Notes under the pieces: model-generated | What the model saw: the letters and a program-made list of their open reading frames with translations, nothing else | Database searches by the model: none | Told to the model about the DNA's origin: nothing | Source: JAVVUJ01 sp964582545 | Lineage (GTDB): Bacteria > Bacillota > Clostridia > Peptostreptococcales > Anaerovoracaceae | Reading direction: 5' to 3' | Length of the DNA: 64,000 nt | Assembly: GCA_964582545.1 (NCBI GenBank) | Contig: CAZOSB010000006.1 | Coordinates: 1 to 64,000, forward strand | Made by a program: the position numbers and the translations under genes | Shown: positions 17,895-26,361 of the stretch, piece after piece | Layout: each line of letters begins with the position of its first letter | Numbering within the stretch: the first letter of the stretch is position 1

Positions 17895-17942
17895 TATAAC
17901 AAAGAAAAAGATTAGAGAAATCTAATCTTTTTCTTTGTTATA
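17895..17942 (+). terminator. Terminator of the ribosomal superoperon
   Basis: A perfect 22-bp inverted repeat (17895-17916 with 17921-17942) has a GAAA loop and a T-rich 3' arm. It begins 5 nt after the rplQ stop, so it ends transcription of the S10-spc-alpha operon. The purine/pyrimidine-rich arms would also allow some function in the opposite direction. Confidence 0.85.
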
Positions 17943-18099
17943 TAGGAAATTTCGTCGATGATGAAATAATAGAGTTTAAAAAAAGTTAACCTTTTAATTT
18001 TCGACAAAGACTGCATTAGATTAACAGAGCAATTTTTAATAGATAATTATATAGATAAAAAAAGAATTTTGAATTTTCAATAATTTTGCATAATTTGAA

Positions 18100-18128
18100 T
18101 TGACAGCATATAAAATAAAACATATAAT
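18100..18128 (+). promoter_or_regulatory. Consensus promoter of the 5-oxoprolinase operon
   Basis: TTGACA (18100-18105), a 17-nt spacer and TATAAT (18123-18128) form a perfect sigma-A consensus promoter. It lies 108 nt before the first pxp gene. Such a strong promoter upstream of a catabolic operon suggests repression, which fits the palindrome just downstream. The remainder of 17943-18236 is AT-rich with no gene. Confidence 0.85.
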
Positions 18129-18139
18129 TACCTTAAAAT

Positions 18140-18164
18140 AACCTTAAAGAATTATATTAAGGTT
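18140..18164 (+). promoter_or_regulatory. Palindrome downstream of the pxp promoter, possible operator
   Basis: AACCTTAA (18140-18147), 9 nt and TTAAGGTT (18157-18164) form a perfect inverted repeat placed at about +5 to +30 of the predicted transcript. A further direct copy of CCTTAAA starts at 18131. The position suits a repressor site that blocks the strong promoter. The repressor is not known. Confidence 0.5.
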
Positions 18165-18236
18165 AAATTAATAAATTGTCTAAAATAAAATGTTTTTGTT
18201 TTTAGATAATATTCGATTACAGGAAGGAGAGTTCAA

Positions 18237-19229
18237 ATGAATGAAAAACAAAAAAGTTACTCTACCCTTTTAAAAACATTGGCTTCCAATGAAGCCAGAG
18301 AGGAAGTGCTGTTCAGGCAGGCCGGGGATGGATTCTTACAGGTGGAATACGGACATACCCAGAGACTGTACGTTCCGGATTCCTTTAGAATGTTAGCCGT
18401 TGATAAAATGGTGAAGGAAAAAAATATCAAGGGCCTCATAGAAACTGTTCCGGGTTTAAGGACCAACATGTTTCACTTTGATCCCGAACAATTGACTGTA
18501 GATGAATTGATCGATCAGATTTCAGAGTGTGAAGATCAATTAAAGACTTTGGATGAAATGGTGATACCGTCTAGAATTATAAGCTTACCAGTAGCCTTTG
18601 AGGACAGCGAGACTAAAAAAGCGGTAGAAAAATACTCCCAATTAATCAGACCGGATGCTCCAAATGTAATAGATGGGTACAACTTGGAGTATATTGCCCT
18701 ATGTAACGGTGTTACGGTTCCTGAAGTAAAGCAGATGCTCATGAAGACAGAATGGTTTAACAGTGGATGCGGATTTTGGCCGGGCGGCGGCTTTTTCTGG
18801 CCATTAGATCCACGATGTGCCTTGGTTGTACCGAAGTATAATCCCCCCCGAACTTGGACACCAGAAGGCACGGTAGGTCTAGGAGGTCCTTGTGTCTTTA
18901 CTTATACAACTCCAACTGGCGGAGGGTATCAGATTATGGGAAGAACCATTCCTACCTTCCAGTTTGCTATGAAACATCCTCAGTTTAAGGATACACCATT
19001 CCTCTATAGAAATGCTGATAGAATTAAATTTTATGAAGTTTCTGAAAAAGAAATCTTACATATCTATGAACACGTGCATGATAAATTTGATTATCAGTAT
19101 GAAATTGAAGAGAGTGAAATCGTTGTAAAGGATTACGTAGAATGGTTACAGTCAGATCAAATCCAAAAAGAAACAGCAGATTTTAATGCAAAGAGAACTG
19201 AAGGTTTGGCAAAAGCTCCAAAATTATAG
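18237..19229 (+). CDS. PxpB-like biotin-dependent carboxyltransferase subunit (KipI/AHS1 family, large)
   Basis: This 330-residue protein contains the AHS1/CT_C_D domain in its second half (EYIALCNGVTVPEV, RCALVVPKYNPPRTWTPEG, GGYQIMGRT). PxpB and PxpC partner PxpA to form ATP-dependent 5-oxoprolinase, and related pairs carboxylate other small amides. At 330 residues it is longer than the roughly 220-240 of PxpB/KipI, and the N-terminal 120 residues form an extra helical-looking region. It is the first gene of the operon, with GGAAGGAG before the ATG. Confidence 0.85.
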   Translation: MNEKQKSYSTLLKTLASNEAREEVLFRQAGDGFLQVEYGHTQRLYVPDSFRMLAVDKMVKEKNIKGLIETVPGLRTNMFHFDPEQLTVDELIDQISECEDQLKTLDEMVIPSRIISLPVAFEDSETKKAVEKYSQLIRPDAPNVIDGYNLEYIALCNGVTVPEVKQMLMKTEWFNSGCGFWPGGGFFWPLDPRCALVVPKYNPPRTWTPEGTVGLGGPCVFTYTTPTGGGYQIMGRTIPTFQFAMKHPQFKDTPFLYRNADRIKFYEVSEKEILHIYEHVHDKFDYQYEIEESEIVVKDYVEWLQSDQIQKETADFNAKRTEGLAKAPKL

Positions 19230-19257
19230 AGGAAGTTTCGTAAAGGAGGGAAACAAT

Positions 19258-20241
19258 ATGCTTAAAATAATTCATGGCGGAATTCAATCACTTGTAGAAG
19301 ATTGGCCGGGCAGATTAGGTTATCTGGGGGCAGGTATGGCCCCAGCAGGTGCGATGGATAATGTGGCGCTTGAGTTTGGAAATTTGTTGGTGGGAAATCC
19401 TTTGGGAGAAGCAGGGATTGAAATCGCAGCGGGTATGTTCCAAGGAAAGTTTGAGGAAGATGCTATTATCGCCATTACTGGCTGTGATATGAAACCTACG
19501 ATTAACGGTGAGGCAGTCCCCATGTGGGAAACGCTGGAAGTACATAAGGATGATGAACTAAAATTTGCAACCTATAAAGAAAGCGGCTTTAGAGCCTATG
19601 TGGCAATAGCAGGTGGCATTGATGTCCCTGTCTATTTAGGAAGCAAATCCACTTGCCTCTTTGGAAGCTATGGGGGTTTTGAAGGAAGACCCTTAAAAGC
19701 CGGTGACCTAGTACGATTTGGAAAGGCTACGGCAGAGTCAGCTGGTATGGTCGGAAAAAGAGTAAAAGAATCTAACAGACCGATTTATGATAATGAGATT
19801 CAACTGAGATTAATCTTGGGAATGAATGCTTTCCCGGATTATGTTTCTGAGGAAGGAGTAGATTATTTATTCAGCACACCCTTAAAATTTTCAGTAAATT
19901 CAAATCGTTCAGCCTGTAGGCTGGAGCCATTACCGGATTCATTTTTTGCCAGAAAAGACGGTGGAGCTGGGGGATCGCACCCATCAAACATCATTGACCA
20001 CGCTTATAACATGAGAGGTGCCATCAATGTTACTGGAAATACTCCTGTTCTCCTTATTGCAGATGGACCGACCTTAGGTGGATTCATGTGTTGTGGAAAT
20101 GTAATCAACGCTGATTTATGGAAAATTGGTCAGGCAGCACCGGATAAAGATTTTGCAAAATTTGTTCCTTGCACACTAGAAGAGGCCATTGAGGCACGAA
20201 AAGAGCAAAGAAGATGGTTATCCCTAGAATCTATTGAGTAG
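19258..20241 (+). CDS. pxpC: PxpC-like biotin-dependent carboxyltransferase subunit (KipA/AHS2 family)
   Basis: This 327-residue protein belongs to the AHS2/KipA family (QSLVEDWPGRLGYLGAGMAP-type start, GGIDVPVYLGSKST, GSHPSNI, GPTLGGFMC). It would act with the preceding protein in 5-oxoproline or a related carboxylation-coupled ring opening. The start is ATG 19258 after AAAGGAGGG, and a longer in-frame extension overlapping the previous gene has no ribosome binding site. It lies 13 nt before pxpA. Confidence 0.87.
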   Translation: MLKIIHGGIQSLVEDWPGRLGYLGAGMAPAGAMDNVALEFGNLLVGNPLGEAGIEIAAGMFQGKFEEDAIIAITGCDMKPTINGEAVPMWETLEVHKDDELKFATYKESGFRAYVAIAGGIDVPVYLGSKSTCLFGSYGGFEGRPLKAGDLVRFGKATAESAGMVGKRVKESNRPIYDNEIQLRLILGMNAFPDYVSEEGVDYLFSTPLKFSVNSNRSACRLEPLPDSFFARKDGGAGGSHPSNIIDHAYNMRGAINVTGNTPVLLIADGPTLGGFMCCGNVINADLWKIGQAAPDKDFAKFVPCTLEEAIEARKEQRRWLSLESIE

Positions 20242-20254
20242 AAAGGAGAAAAAG

Positions 20255-21013
20255 ATGCCAAAGATTGATATTAATGTGGATATGGGCGAAAGCTTTGGAA
20301 GATACATACTGGGCAACGATGAAGAAGTGATGAAATATATCACTTCTGCAAATGTAGCAACCGCTTTTCATGCAGGAGATCCACTGGTTATGGATAGAAC
20401 TGTCAAATGGGCAAAGCAATACAATGTTGCCGTAGGCGCCCATGTGGGACTTCCTGACAGGCAGGGATTTGGACGCAGAGTGATGGACATTACTCCGGAG
20501 GAATTGAGAAGTGATACCTTGTTTCAATTAGGTGCATTGGATGCTTTCTTAAAAGTAAACCAAATGAAAATGCAACACGTAAAACCGCACGGAATCCTCT
20601 ATAGGATGGTATCTGAATACGAAAAATATATTGAAGTTTTCTTGGATACTATTAAGGAGTACAACCCGGAGCTGTTTGTTTTGCTCCCTCCCACAACCCC
20701 GGCGTTTAAGCTTGGACTTGAAAAAGGACTCAAGATGGTGGGGGAAGCACTGATCGATTTAAGCTATGACGAAGAGGGGAATTGGATTATTGAGAGAAAT
20801 AAAAAAGCTCGTAGTCCAGAAGAGGTTGCTCAGCGTGCCTTGTCCGTAGCACAGGAAAAGAAAATCGCTACCATGGAAGGAAAAATGATCGATATAGATG
20901 CAATTACCGTTTGCATTCACGGAGATGCACCCAATGCAGTGGAAGAAGCAATGGTGGTCAAGAAAGTGTTAGAAGAAAATAAGGTTACCATATGCAATTT
21001 ATTTGAGATGTAA
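20255..21013 (+). CDS. pxpA: 5-oxoprolinase subunit A (LamB/YcsF family)
   Basis: This 252-residue protein starts with KIDINVDMGESFG and has QHVKPHGILY and VCIHGDAPNA, the LamB/YcsF signature residues. In other bacteria PxpA combines with PxpB and PxpC to hydrolyse 5-oxoproline (pyroglutamate) to glutamate. ATG 20255 follows AAAGGAG. It is the most specific pointer that this operon handles 5-oxoproline, although the biotin carrier gene next door suggests a biotin-using variant. Confidence 0.87.
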   Translation: MPKIDINVDMGESFGRYILGNDEEVMKYITSANVATAFHAGDPLVMDRTVKWAKQYNVAVGAHVGLPDRQGFGRRVMDITPEELRSDTLFQLGALDAFLKVNQMKMQHVKPHGILYRMVSEYEKYIEVFLDTIKEYNPELFVLLPPTTPAFKLGLEKGLKMVGEALIDLSYDEEGNWIIERNKKARSPEEVAQRALSVAQEKKIATMEGKMIDIDAITVCIHGDAPNAVEEAMVVKKVLEENKVTICNLFEM

Positions 21014-21057
21014 TGATTAACAATATATAATTATATAGAATATAAGGAGGAAATAAA

Positions 21058-21273
21058 ATGGCTAATTTAGTAAAAGCGCCCCTACCCGGAACGATTATGG
21101 AAGTCAAGGTGAAAGAAGGTGATCAGGTAAGCTTTGATCAGGCTGTCATAATCCTTGAGGCAATGAAGATGGAAAATGAAATTTCTGCGGAGGCTACAGG
21201 CACTGTAATGAAAGTTTTGGTTAGTTCAGGAGATACGGTAAGCGCAGGGCAAGTGTTAATGGAAATTGAATAG
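21058..21273 (+). CDS. Biotin/lipoyl carrier protein
   Basis: This 71-residue biotinyl domain has the EAMKMEN site, with Lys37 as the biotin attachment residue, flanked by the usual GTIMEVKVKEGD and SAGQVLMEIE turns. It is a free-standing carrier of the kind used by acyl-CoA carboxylases and decarboxylase pumps. Its place in the pxp operon suggests that it delivers carboxybiotin to the PxpB/PxpC-like pair. No biotin carboxylase is in the window. Confidence 0.93.
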   Translation: MANLVKAPLPGTIMEVKVKEGDQVSFDQAVIILEAMKMENEISAEATGTVMKVLVSSGDTVSAGQVLMEIE

Positions 21274-21333
21274 TATCTATAGCCGATTGTAAATGTACTA
21301 TGCGTTTGCAATTCAAAGAGAGGAAGGCTGGTT

Positions 21334-21858
21334 ATGAAAACAAGAATTCCCATAGAAGTAGTGGTAGGTGTATTAGGTGGATTATCATGCCTTGTCACCA
21401 TGCAAGGAATTGGGTTTCCGGTTTGGGCGCTCTTTATAGGGTGGGCATGGTACTTTGCATTAGGCGCAACACCTGCTGCCTTTAAAAAAATATATCCTTC
21501 CGTAATCCCGGGATCGCTACTGGCTGCACTTTGTATCTGGATGATTGGATGGTTTGCCGGTATGGGGCTGGGAGGAATGCCGGGTATGATGCTGGCTGTG
21601 GCCATTACCGTGTTTTTGCTGATGATGGCATTAAAAATTCCTGTCTGTAATTCGAGTTTACCTGCATTTAACGCATATTCATCAGTATTTGCATTATTTG
21701 CCATAGGAGGTTACCCGGAGCTGGCGATTGGTCCCATCTTAAGCTGCATGCTTTGGGCTATGATCGGAAATTTTTTAGGTCCCATTTTTGGTTGGCTGAG
21801 CATTGCCCTTACGTTCCCTCGAAAAGTGGAAACTGAGCAGGGTAATGAGGAAACCTAA
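21334..21858 (+). CDS. DUF1097-type membrane protein
   Basis: This 174-residue protein has about five hydrophobic helices (LGGLSCLVTMQGIGFPVWAL onward) and looks like the DUF1097/YcdZ family of inner membrane proteins. As the last gene of the pxp operon it may move the substrate or the CO2/bicarbonate partner, but that is inference. The ATG is preceded by GAGAGGAAGG. A hairpin follows 35 nt after its stop. Confidence 0.7.
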   Translation: MKTRIPIEVVVGVLGGLSCLVTMQGIGFPVWALFIGWAWYFALGATPAAFKKIYPSVIPGSLLAALCIWMIGWFAGMGLGGMPGMMLAVAITVFLLMMALKIPVCNSSLPAFNAYSSVFALFAIGGYPELAIGPILSCMLWAMIGNFLGPIFGWLSIALTFPRKVETEQGNEET

Positions 21859-21893
21859 ATAATCGTAATAGGATACATAATAAATACATTTTA

Positions 21894-21919
21894 TCTCAGG
21901 CAGGGGTATCTGCCTGAGA
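21894..21919 (+). terminator. Hairpin after the pxp operon
   Basis: TCTCAGGCAG (21894-21903) and CTGCCTGAGA (21910-21919) form a 10-bp stem with a 6-nt loop. Only a short mixed T run (CTTTC) follows, so it may be a weak terminator or an attenuator before the regulator gene that starts 25 nt further on. Confidence 0.55.
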
Positions 21920-21943
21920 CTTTCAAACAATAGAGGTGTAATA

Positions 21944-22786
21944 TTGATTAAGGCGGCTATCATTTATCAGGATAAGGATTACCTTCAACTGGAGCAGTGT
22001 TGTTCCCAGCTTTATAAAAATGGTGAGATCAATCTATTTTCTGATCCCTGGGAAGCGTTATTGTTTTTTACTGATGAATTTAAAGTGGATATAGTGATTA
22101 TAGATGTGGATATTGTGGCTTGCGATGATTTGAAGTTAGTTAAGCTAATTTCCGCATTGTTTCCTAAAATGATGATTGCCTTTACTTCTGAAAGTGAGCG
22201 CTATGCCTTGGAGGGCTTTCGGTATCATATCGTAAATTATTTTCTTAAGCCGTATACGGAGGTCAAGCTCAGGGAAACGTTGGATAAGGCCAAACACCTA
22301 AAACAATTAAATAAAGAAAAAGAAATCTTTGTCAGAATGTTTGGTTCCTTTGAAATCAGCATTGATGGAAAGCCTATTCGATGGAACAACTCTAAGTCAA
22401 AGGAACTGTTCTGTCTTTTAATCGATGCTCGTGGTATGCCAGTAAGCAGTGAAAAGTTGCAGGGCATTTTATGGCCCAACTCAGATGATACGAGAGCGGC
22501 CACCTCCCTGCACACCGCATTACATCAGCTTAGAAAGATTTTAGAAAACAATGAAATAGGGGAGATCTTGGAATGTGGAAGGGGCCGCCAACGAGTAAAA
22601 ATAGAGTTGTTTTGCTGCGATTCCTATGAATTTGAACGGTGTATGGATAAAGGCAACAAAAAGGCATACCTAAAAGCATTTGAACTTTATCGAGGACATT
22701 ATCTAGAAAACGAAAATTTTAGTTGGAAATATTTTAATCGCATTCGATTTGAAATGCAATTTGAAGAACTTTTAACAAAGATTTAG
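21944..22786 (+). CDS. Response-regulator receiver plus winged-helix transcription factor (SARP-like)
   Basis: This 280-residue protein has a CheY-like receiver at about 1-120 (DIVIIDVDIV with the phosphoacceptor region, then VNYFLKPY). After it come an OmpR/SARP winged helix at about 128-215 (KELFCLLIDARG, TSLHTALHQLRKIL) and a shortened bacterial transcriptional activation domain. The start is TTG at 21944 after AGAGGTG. No histidine kinase is adjacent. It may regulate the pxp operon that it follows, or be co-transcribed by read-through of the weak hairpin. AT-rich codon use places it with the core genome rather than with the island that begins about 90 nt later. Confidence 0.8.
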   Translation: MIKAAIIYQDKDYLQLEQCCSQLYKNGEINLFSDPWEALLFFTDEFKVDIVIIDVDIVACDDLKLVKLISALFPKMMIAFTSESERYALEGFRYHIVNYFLKPYTEVKLRETLDKAKHLKQLNKEKEIFVRMFGSFEISIDGKPIRWNNSKSKELFCLLIDARGMPVSSEKLQGILWPNSDDTRAATSLHTALHQLRKILENNEIGEILECGRGRQRVKIELFCCDSYEFERCMDKGNKKAYLKAFELYRGHYLENENFSWKYFNRIRFEMQFEELLTKI

Positions 22787-22876
22787 ATTAAGATTTAAAC
22801 TAAGACTTAACGGCAAAATATAAATCACATAATTTATGGATAACTAAATGAAATTTTGAAAATAAAGTCAAATGAA

Positions 22877-25162
22877 TTACTTAACCGCGTTTTCTTTTAC
22901 AGAAGTTTCCTGACGTATTCGTTTTTTTTCAGCAGCTTCTGCTTGTCTTTGCTGCCTTTTGTTTAAGCAATAGGAAGCATATGCACTGATTTCTGCATCG
23001 CCATGCTCTATAACTCGCATCATTGCCGGCGTAGATAGCTTTGCTGTTGCCTTTTTGCGGATTGCAAGATTGCAATCCGATAAAGCGACAGGTTCATAAT
23101 CAAACTCTTCGATTCTTGCCATAGCTTGCAACGCAAGCTCTACATACGAACTGTACTTTGCAAAAATCATTATAATTTCAAGGTTTTCGGTGTTGATAAA
23201 GCGCTTATTAGATACCAACTCATCCCTTGCCGCCTCGATTATTATCTTGTCAGGGTGTTTTTTAATAAGCGCAAGCAATTGATACTCATCCAATAGCTTA
23301 ATTGCCGTGATGTAATCGGTTTTGGTAATGGCGGAAAGTAAATATTCGCTGTCCGTTATTTTTACGGTTGCATATAGGCGAATATATTTGTTATCGAATT
23401 CCGCCAATTCTTTGAGAAAAGCTTCCTCACTTATCTTGCTAATGATTTTTTTAATCAATTCCTCATTGTTTGCCGCATAGACCATGAAATTGTCATCAAA
23501 AAACAAAGACCTAAGTAAAGATTGGTCAGAAAGCTTGAGTATAAAGTCAAGTGTCCGTGTCGGGTCTTTCTTAATCAGAGAAGTAAAATAGTTTTCATCA
23601 TTAATCCAAATCAAAGCTTTGCTTCTTAATGATTCATCCCCGAATTCCGCCAGCTCAATTAAGAACTTTTGATTCTTAATTTTGTGCACTAATTCTTTTG
23701 CAATTTTCACATCGCTTTTGATTACAGAAAAAATAAAACCCTCATCCTCAATCTCTTCAAGAGAACTTACTTTGACGATTTCATCTTCGGATTTAGCTAA
23801 CTCCATAAGATAATGTTGATTTTTAATCTTCACAATCAGCCGCTTAGCTTCCGTTGTTTTTGGGTCTTTTTTTATAAAATCAAAAATCAAATCTTCATCA
23901 TGTATCAACTCGACAGCTACATCCCTTACCGTCGCATTCTCACTTTGTGATAATTCAAGCAGAGAGCTTTGTGACACTAACCGTTTGAAAAGCTTCCTTG
24001 CATCATCCTTATAAACACCGTTTGCCTTATAAGCGTTTATCAGCCTTATATAATCTTTGTCGCTTTTCACAGGGCACGCTTTAGGGTCAGCAAAATTATC
24101 TACTGCATATAGCATGATGTCAACATCGGTAAAACCAGTGCGGGTTCTCTCCTCAATGAGGTAAGAAAGAACGCTGTCGGGAAAGCGAGTGCTAAAGCCC
24201 GGGGAATATTCGATAAAGTACGCCTTGACAAACAGGTCGGTAAAGCGTTCACATAGTTTAATTCTCATTTCTTTGCTCGCGGTTAGGAACTTTTCCATAT
24301 CAAGAAAACCCGGAGTGTGTCCGGCATAACGATGCGGGATAACCGGATTGGTAGAGCGTTCGCTTTGATTATCGTGTTTCACTTTGTTGGAGGTGCGTAG
24401 TATAATATTCTCCGATGCGCGGTCAATTTTTTCAAGGGCAATAGCCTTTGCCCCAAGACCTTTACCCGATGTACTAAGCACTTCTTCCAGCTTGCCTTTT
24501 AGCTCCGGCACGCGCAGATGCTTTCTAAAAAGCGTATCTATCTCACCCCTAAAATCCTTGATTTCAGCCACAAAGCTTTTAAGGTCAAGTCCTGACAGTA
24601 CAGTTTTTTCCTGCTCGGAGACAACTGCTCCACCCAAAGCTATTTTTAACATTTTATCTAAAGCGGTTGTTATGATATCAAAGTAATCGCAATTGCACGC
24701 AATGTCAAAAAGTACTTTGTAATGATTGATAAGGGGAAAAATATCAATATCGGTGTCATAGAAACTCATGACTTGGCAGCCGTATTCTTTGACATACCCT
24801 GCGATTTTCCGTATATCCAGAAAATCCTCCGGCTCTGCTTTGTGATAATATGACCTGGTAGTTAACGTTTTTGAATATAAATATTCATGACCATCAAATA
24901 CAGGACGTTTATACGGCGCAACTTCAACTATTCTGTAGAAGGAAAAGTAGCCATCATCACGCATCTTTAAAAGTATTTCTCTTAATTTTTGGTTTTGAGT
25001 TTCCACAAACAATTTAGCCGCCATTACTGGGTGTAGCCGTCCTAGCGCAGCATAAATTATATCTCTATCATCCGAGGAAGATGCAATTTTCGATAGCTCC
25101 TCAAATGTAAAATTGCCGGCCTTAATATCCTTTAACAACTGCTTTTGATTCTCATCCAACAT
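22877..25162 (-). CDS. HEAT-type repeat scaffold protein
   Basis: This is a 761-residue protein without signal peptide or enzyme motif. From about residue 395 to 700 it is built of repeated units of the kind FLIELAEFGDESLRSKALIW followed by ENYFTSLIKKDP, helical HEAT/leucine-rich-variant repeats. The N-terminal 390 residues are helical and of unknown fold. The C-terminus is a charged coil rich in Gln, Arg and Glu. The start is set at ATG 25162, 5 nt after GGGGTGA. A GTG at 25171 would leave only about 9 nt of leader from promoter P1. It is transcribed alone, divergently from the 25484 operon. Similar repeats occur in the proteins at 31123 and 45854. Confidence 0.7.
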   Translation of the reverse strand: MLDENQKQLLKDIKAGNFTFEELSKIASSSDDRDIIYAALGRLHPVMAAKLFVETQNQKLREILLKMRDDGYFSFYRIVEVAPYKRPVFDGHEYLYSKTLTTRSYYHKAEPEDFLDIRKIAGYVKEYGCQVMSFYDTDIDIFPLINHYKVLFDIACNCDYFDIITTALDKMLKIALGGAVVSEQEKTVLSGLDLKSFVAEIKDFRGEIDTLFRKHLRVPELKGKLEEVLSTSGKGLGAKAIALEKIDRASENIILRTSNKVKHDNQSERSTNPVIPHRYAGHTPGFLDMEKFLTASKEMRIKLCERFTDLFVKAYFIEYSPGFSTRFPDSVLSYLIEERTRTGFTDVDIMLYAVDNFADPKACPVKSDKDYIRLINAYKANGVYKDDARKLFKRLVSQSSLLELSQSENATVRDVAVELIHDEDLIFDFIKKDPKTTEAKRLIVKIKNQHYLMELAKSEDEIVKVSSLEEIEDEGFIFSVIKSDVKIAKELVHKIKNQKFLIELAEFGDESLRSKALIWINDENYFTSLIKKDPTRTLDFILKLSDQSLLRSLFFDDNFMVYAANNEELIKKIISKISEEAFLKELAEFDNKYIRLYATVKITDSEYLLSAITKTDYITAIKLLDEYQLLALIKKHPDKIIIEAARDELVSNKRFINTENLEIIMIFAKYSSYVELALQAMARIEEFDYEPVALSDCNLAIRKKATAKLSTPAMMRVIEHGDAEISAYASYCLNKRQQRQAEAAEKKRIRQETSVKENAVK

Positions 25163-25186
25163 TTTGCTCACCCCTTTACTTGTTTA

Positions 25187-25227
25187 ATTATATCACACTG
25201 CTTTACAAAGTTTCAAAGTAAAGTTTC
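25187..25227 (-). promoter_or_regulatory. Island promoter P1 (GAAACTTT box)
   Basis: On the minus strand the box GAAACTTT (25227-25220) is followed 27 nt later by TATAAT (25192-25187). A second complete GAAACTTT copy (25214-25207) falls at the -35 position. It serves the HEAT-repeat gene. P1 has two box copies, and the divergent promoter P2 adds a third within 47 bp. Confidence 0.75.
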
Positions 25228-25245
25228 AATGGAAATTTTCGACTT

Positions 25246-25287
25246 GAAACTTTAGATAGAAACCGCAAGGATTCTTTGCGCTAAAAT
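25246..25287 (+). promoter_or_regulatory. Island promoter P2 (GAAACTTT box)
   Basis: GAAACTTT (25246-25253), then AGATA, then GAAAC at the -35 position, and TAAAAT (25282-25287) 28 nt after the box. It is divergent from P1 and drives the operon 25484-27963. Confidence 0.75.
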
Positions 25288-25483
25288 ATATTTATACAAA
25301 AGTAAGGAGGCGTAGAAACGAAATACCTACCCTGACCTATCGCATAGCGAAAGAGAAACAGTAGCTTGCGACATTGCTCATGTACCCGATTCGGTAGCCT
25401 ACGATACCCATGACGGATGGACGGGGACAAGACGGTAGGATGAAAGTGGTGAATGCGGGAAAGCGGAAAGGAGAAGCAGCATT
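25288..25483 (+). other. Unusually long leader of the P2 operon
   Basis: About 190 nt lie between the predicted start of transcription and the first ATG, whereas the other island promoters have leaders of roughly 10-30 nt. AAGGAGG (25304-25310) is a strong ribosome-binding sequence with no ATG, GTG or TTG at a usable distance. The frame that follows it has two TAG stops (25363 and about 25399) but is otherwise open up to the next gene. It may be the remains of a small gene or a regulatory leader. I cannot assign it. Confidence 0.35.
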
Positions 25484-25930
25484 ATGAATGCCTACATCGA
25501 GCGTATGATAAACAACCAAAAAATCCCATACGAGGATATCCATGTTTATGTGTTTGCGGACGAACGAGGAAGGGGCTGGGGCAGCAGCTTTATAGAAAAA
25601 GCTATCAATGAGGATTCGCTCGAGCGGCACACCCTCATTGATAGCGCAGTTTCCGACGGAATACAGTTATACGAAAGCGGCAAGCTTACTGTAGTGCTTC
25701 CGTGTGACTGGCTGCACGTTTTTCGCATCATCAACAAAGATGTTAATACCTTACGCCCCGCACTCAACTGGATGGCAGAAGAATACCTTATATTTAGGCA
25801 GATTATTGCAGAGGAACTGCCGGAAGATAAAAAGCAAACCGACTGGGCATTAGTTCACGGTGACAATTTCGTTTATGTTGTATATTATGTAGATACTAAG
25901 AACCGTAAGATAATTGATAAGCGGGGGTGA
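25484..25930 (+). CDS. Hypothetical protein, first gene of the P2 operon
   Basis: This 148-residue soluble protein has no motif that I recognise. It is acidic, begins MNAYIERMINNQKIPYED and contains FADERGRGWGSSF. It has no signal peptide or membrane segment. AAGGAG precedes the ATG. The next gene starts 11 nt downstream, so they are co-transcribed. Its steady codon pattern and ribosome binding site support a real gene, and no function is proposed. Confidence 0.7.
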   Translation: MNAYIERMINNQKIPYEDIHVYVFADERGRGWGSSFIEKAINEDSLERHTLIDSAVSDGIQLYESGKLTVVLPCDWLHVFRIINKDVNTLRPALNWMAEEYLIFRQIIAEELPEDKKQTDWALVHGDNFVYVVYYVDTKNRKIIDKRG

Positions 25931-25941
25931 CAGAGGTGAAC

Positions 25942-26304
25942 ATGATATGTATACTATTTGGTCACAAATGGGATGGCTGCAAATGCTTGCGTTGTGGAAA
26001 AAAGCGGGATGAACAGCACGATTGGGACGGCTGTGAGTACAGACATTGCGGAAAATTGAGACATGATTTTGATAGCGATAATGTTTGTACCCTTTGCAAA
26101 GCTCAACTGGTAACAGAAATAGAAGAAGTTGTAACTTATCAACCATGCACAGGATGTCCTGCCGGAAATGGGTATGGTTGCACAGGCGATACCTCAACTT
26201 GTATCGCGCAGGACGATTACCGAATTGTTGAATCAGTAGAAAGCACATATATTGTATTTCCCGATGGGAAAAAGGAGATATATAAGAAGCGAACGCTGGG
26301 TTAG
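25942..26304 (+). CDS. Small cysteine-cluster protein, FGHKWDGC family
   Basis: This 120-residue protein starts MICILFGHKWDGC and has repeated His/Asp/Cys units: HKWDGCKCLRC, HDWDGCEYRHC and CTLC. A second half holds CTGCPAG and further cysteines. The spacing suggests two or three small zinc ribbons. The protein encoded at 29644 shares FGHKWDGCxC and HDW(D/N)GC, so they form an island-specific family. ATG 25942 follows GAGGTGA, and a GTG at 25927 lacks a site. The function is unknown, with zinc-dependent protein or nucleic acid contact possible. Confidence 0.7.
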   Translation: MICILFGHKWDGCKCLRCGKKRDEQHDWDGCEYRHCGKLRHDFDSDNVCTLCKAQLVTEIEEVVTYQPCTGCPAGNGYGCTGDTSTCIAQDDYRIVESVESTYIVFPDGKKEIYKKRTLG

Positions 26305-26361
26305 GTTGAACTCAATCGGTACGGAATAAATCAAAAACAAACCTTATCAGGAGGAAGCGAT

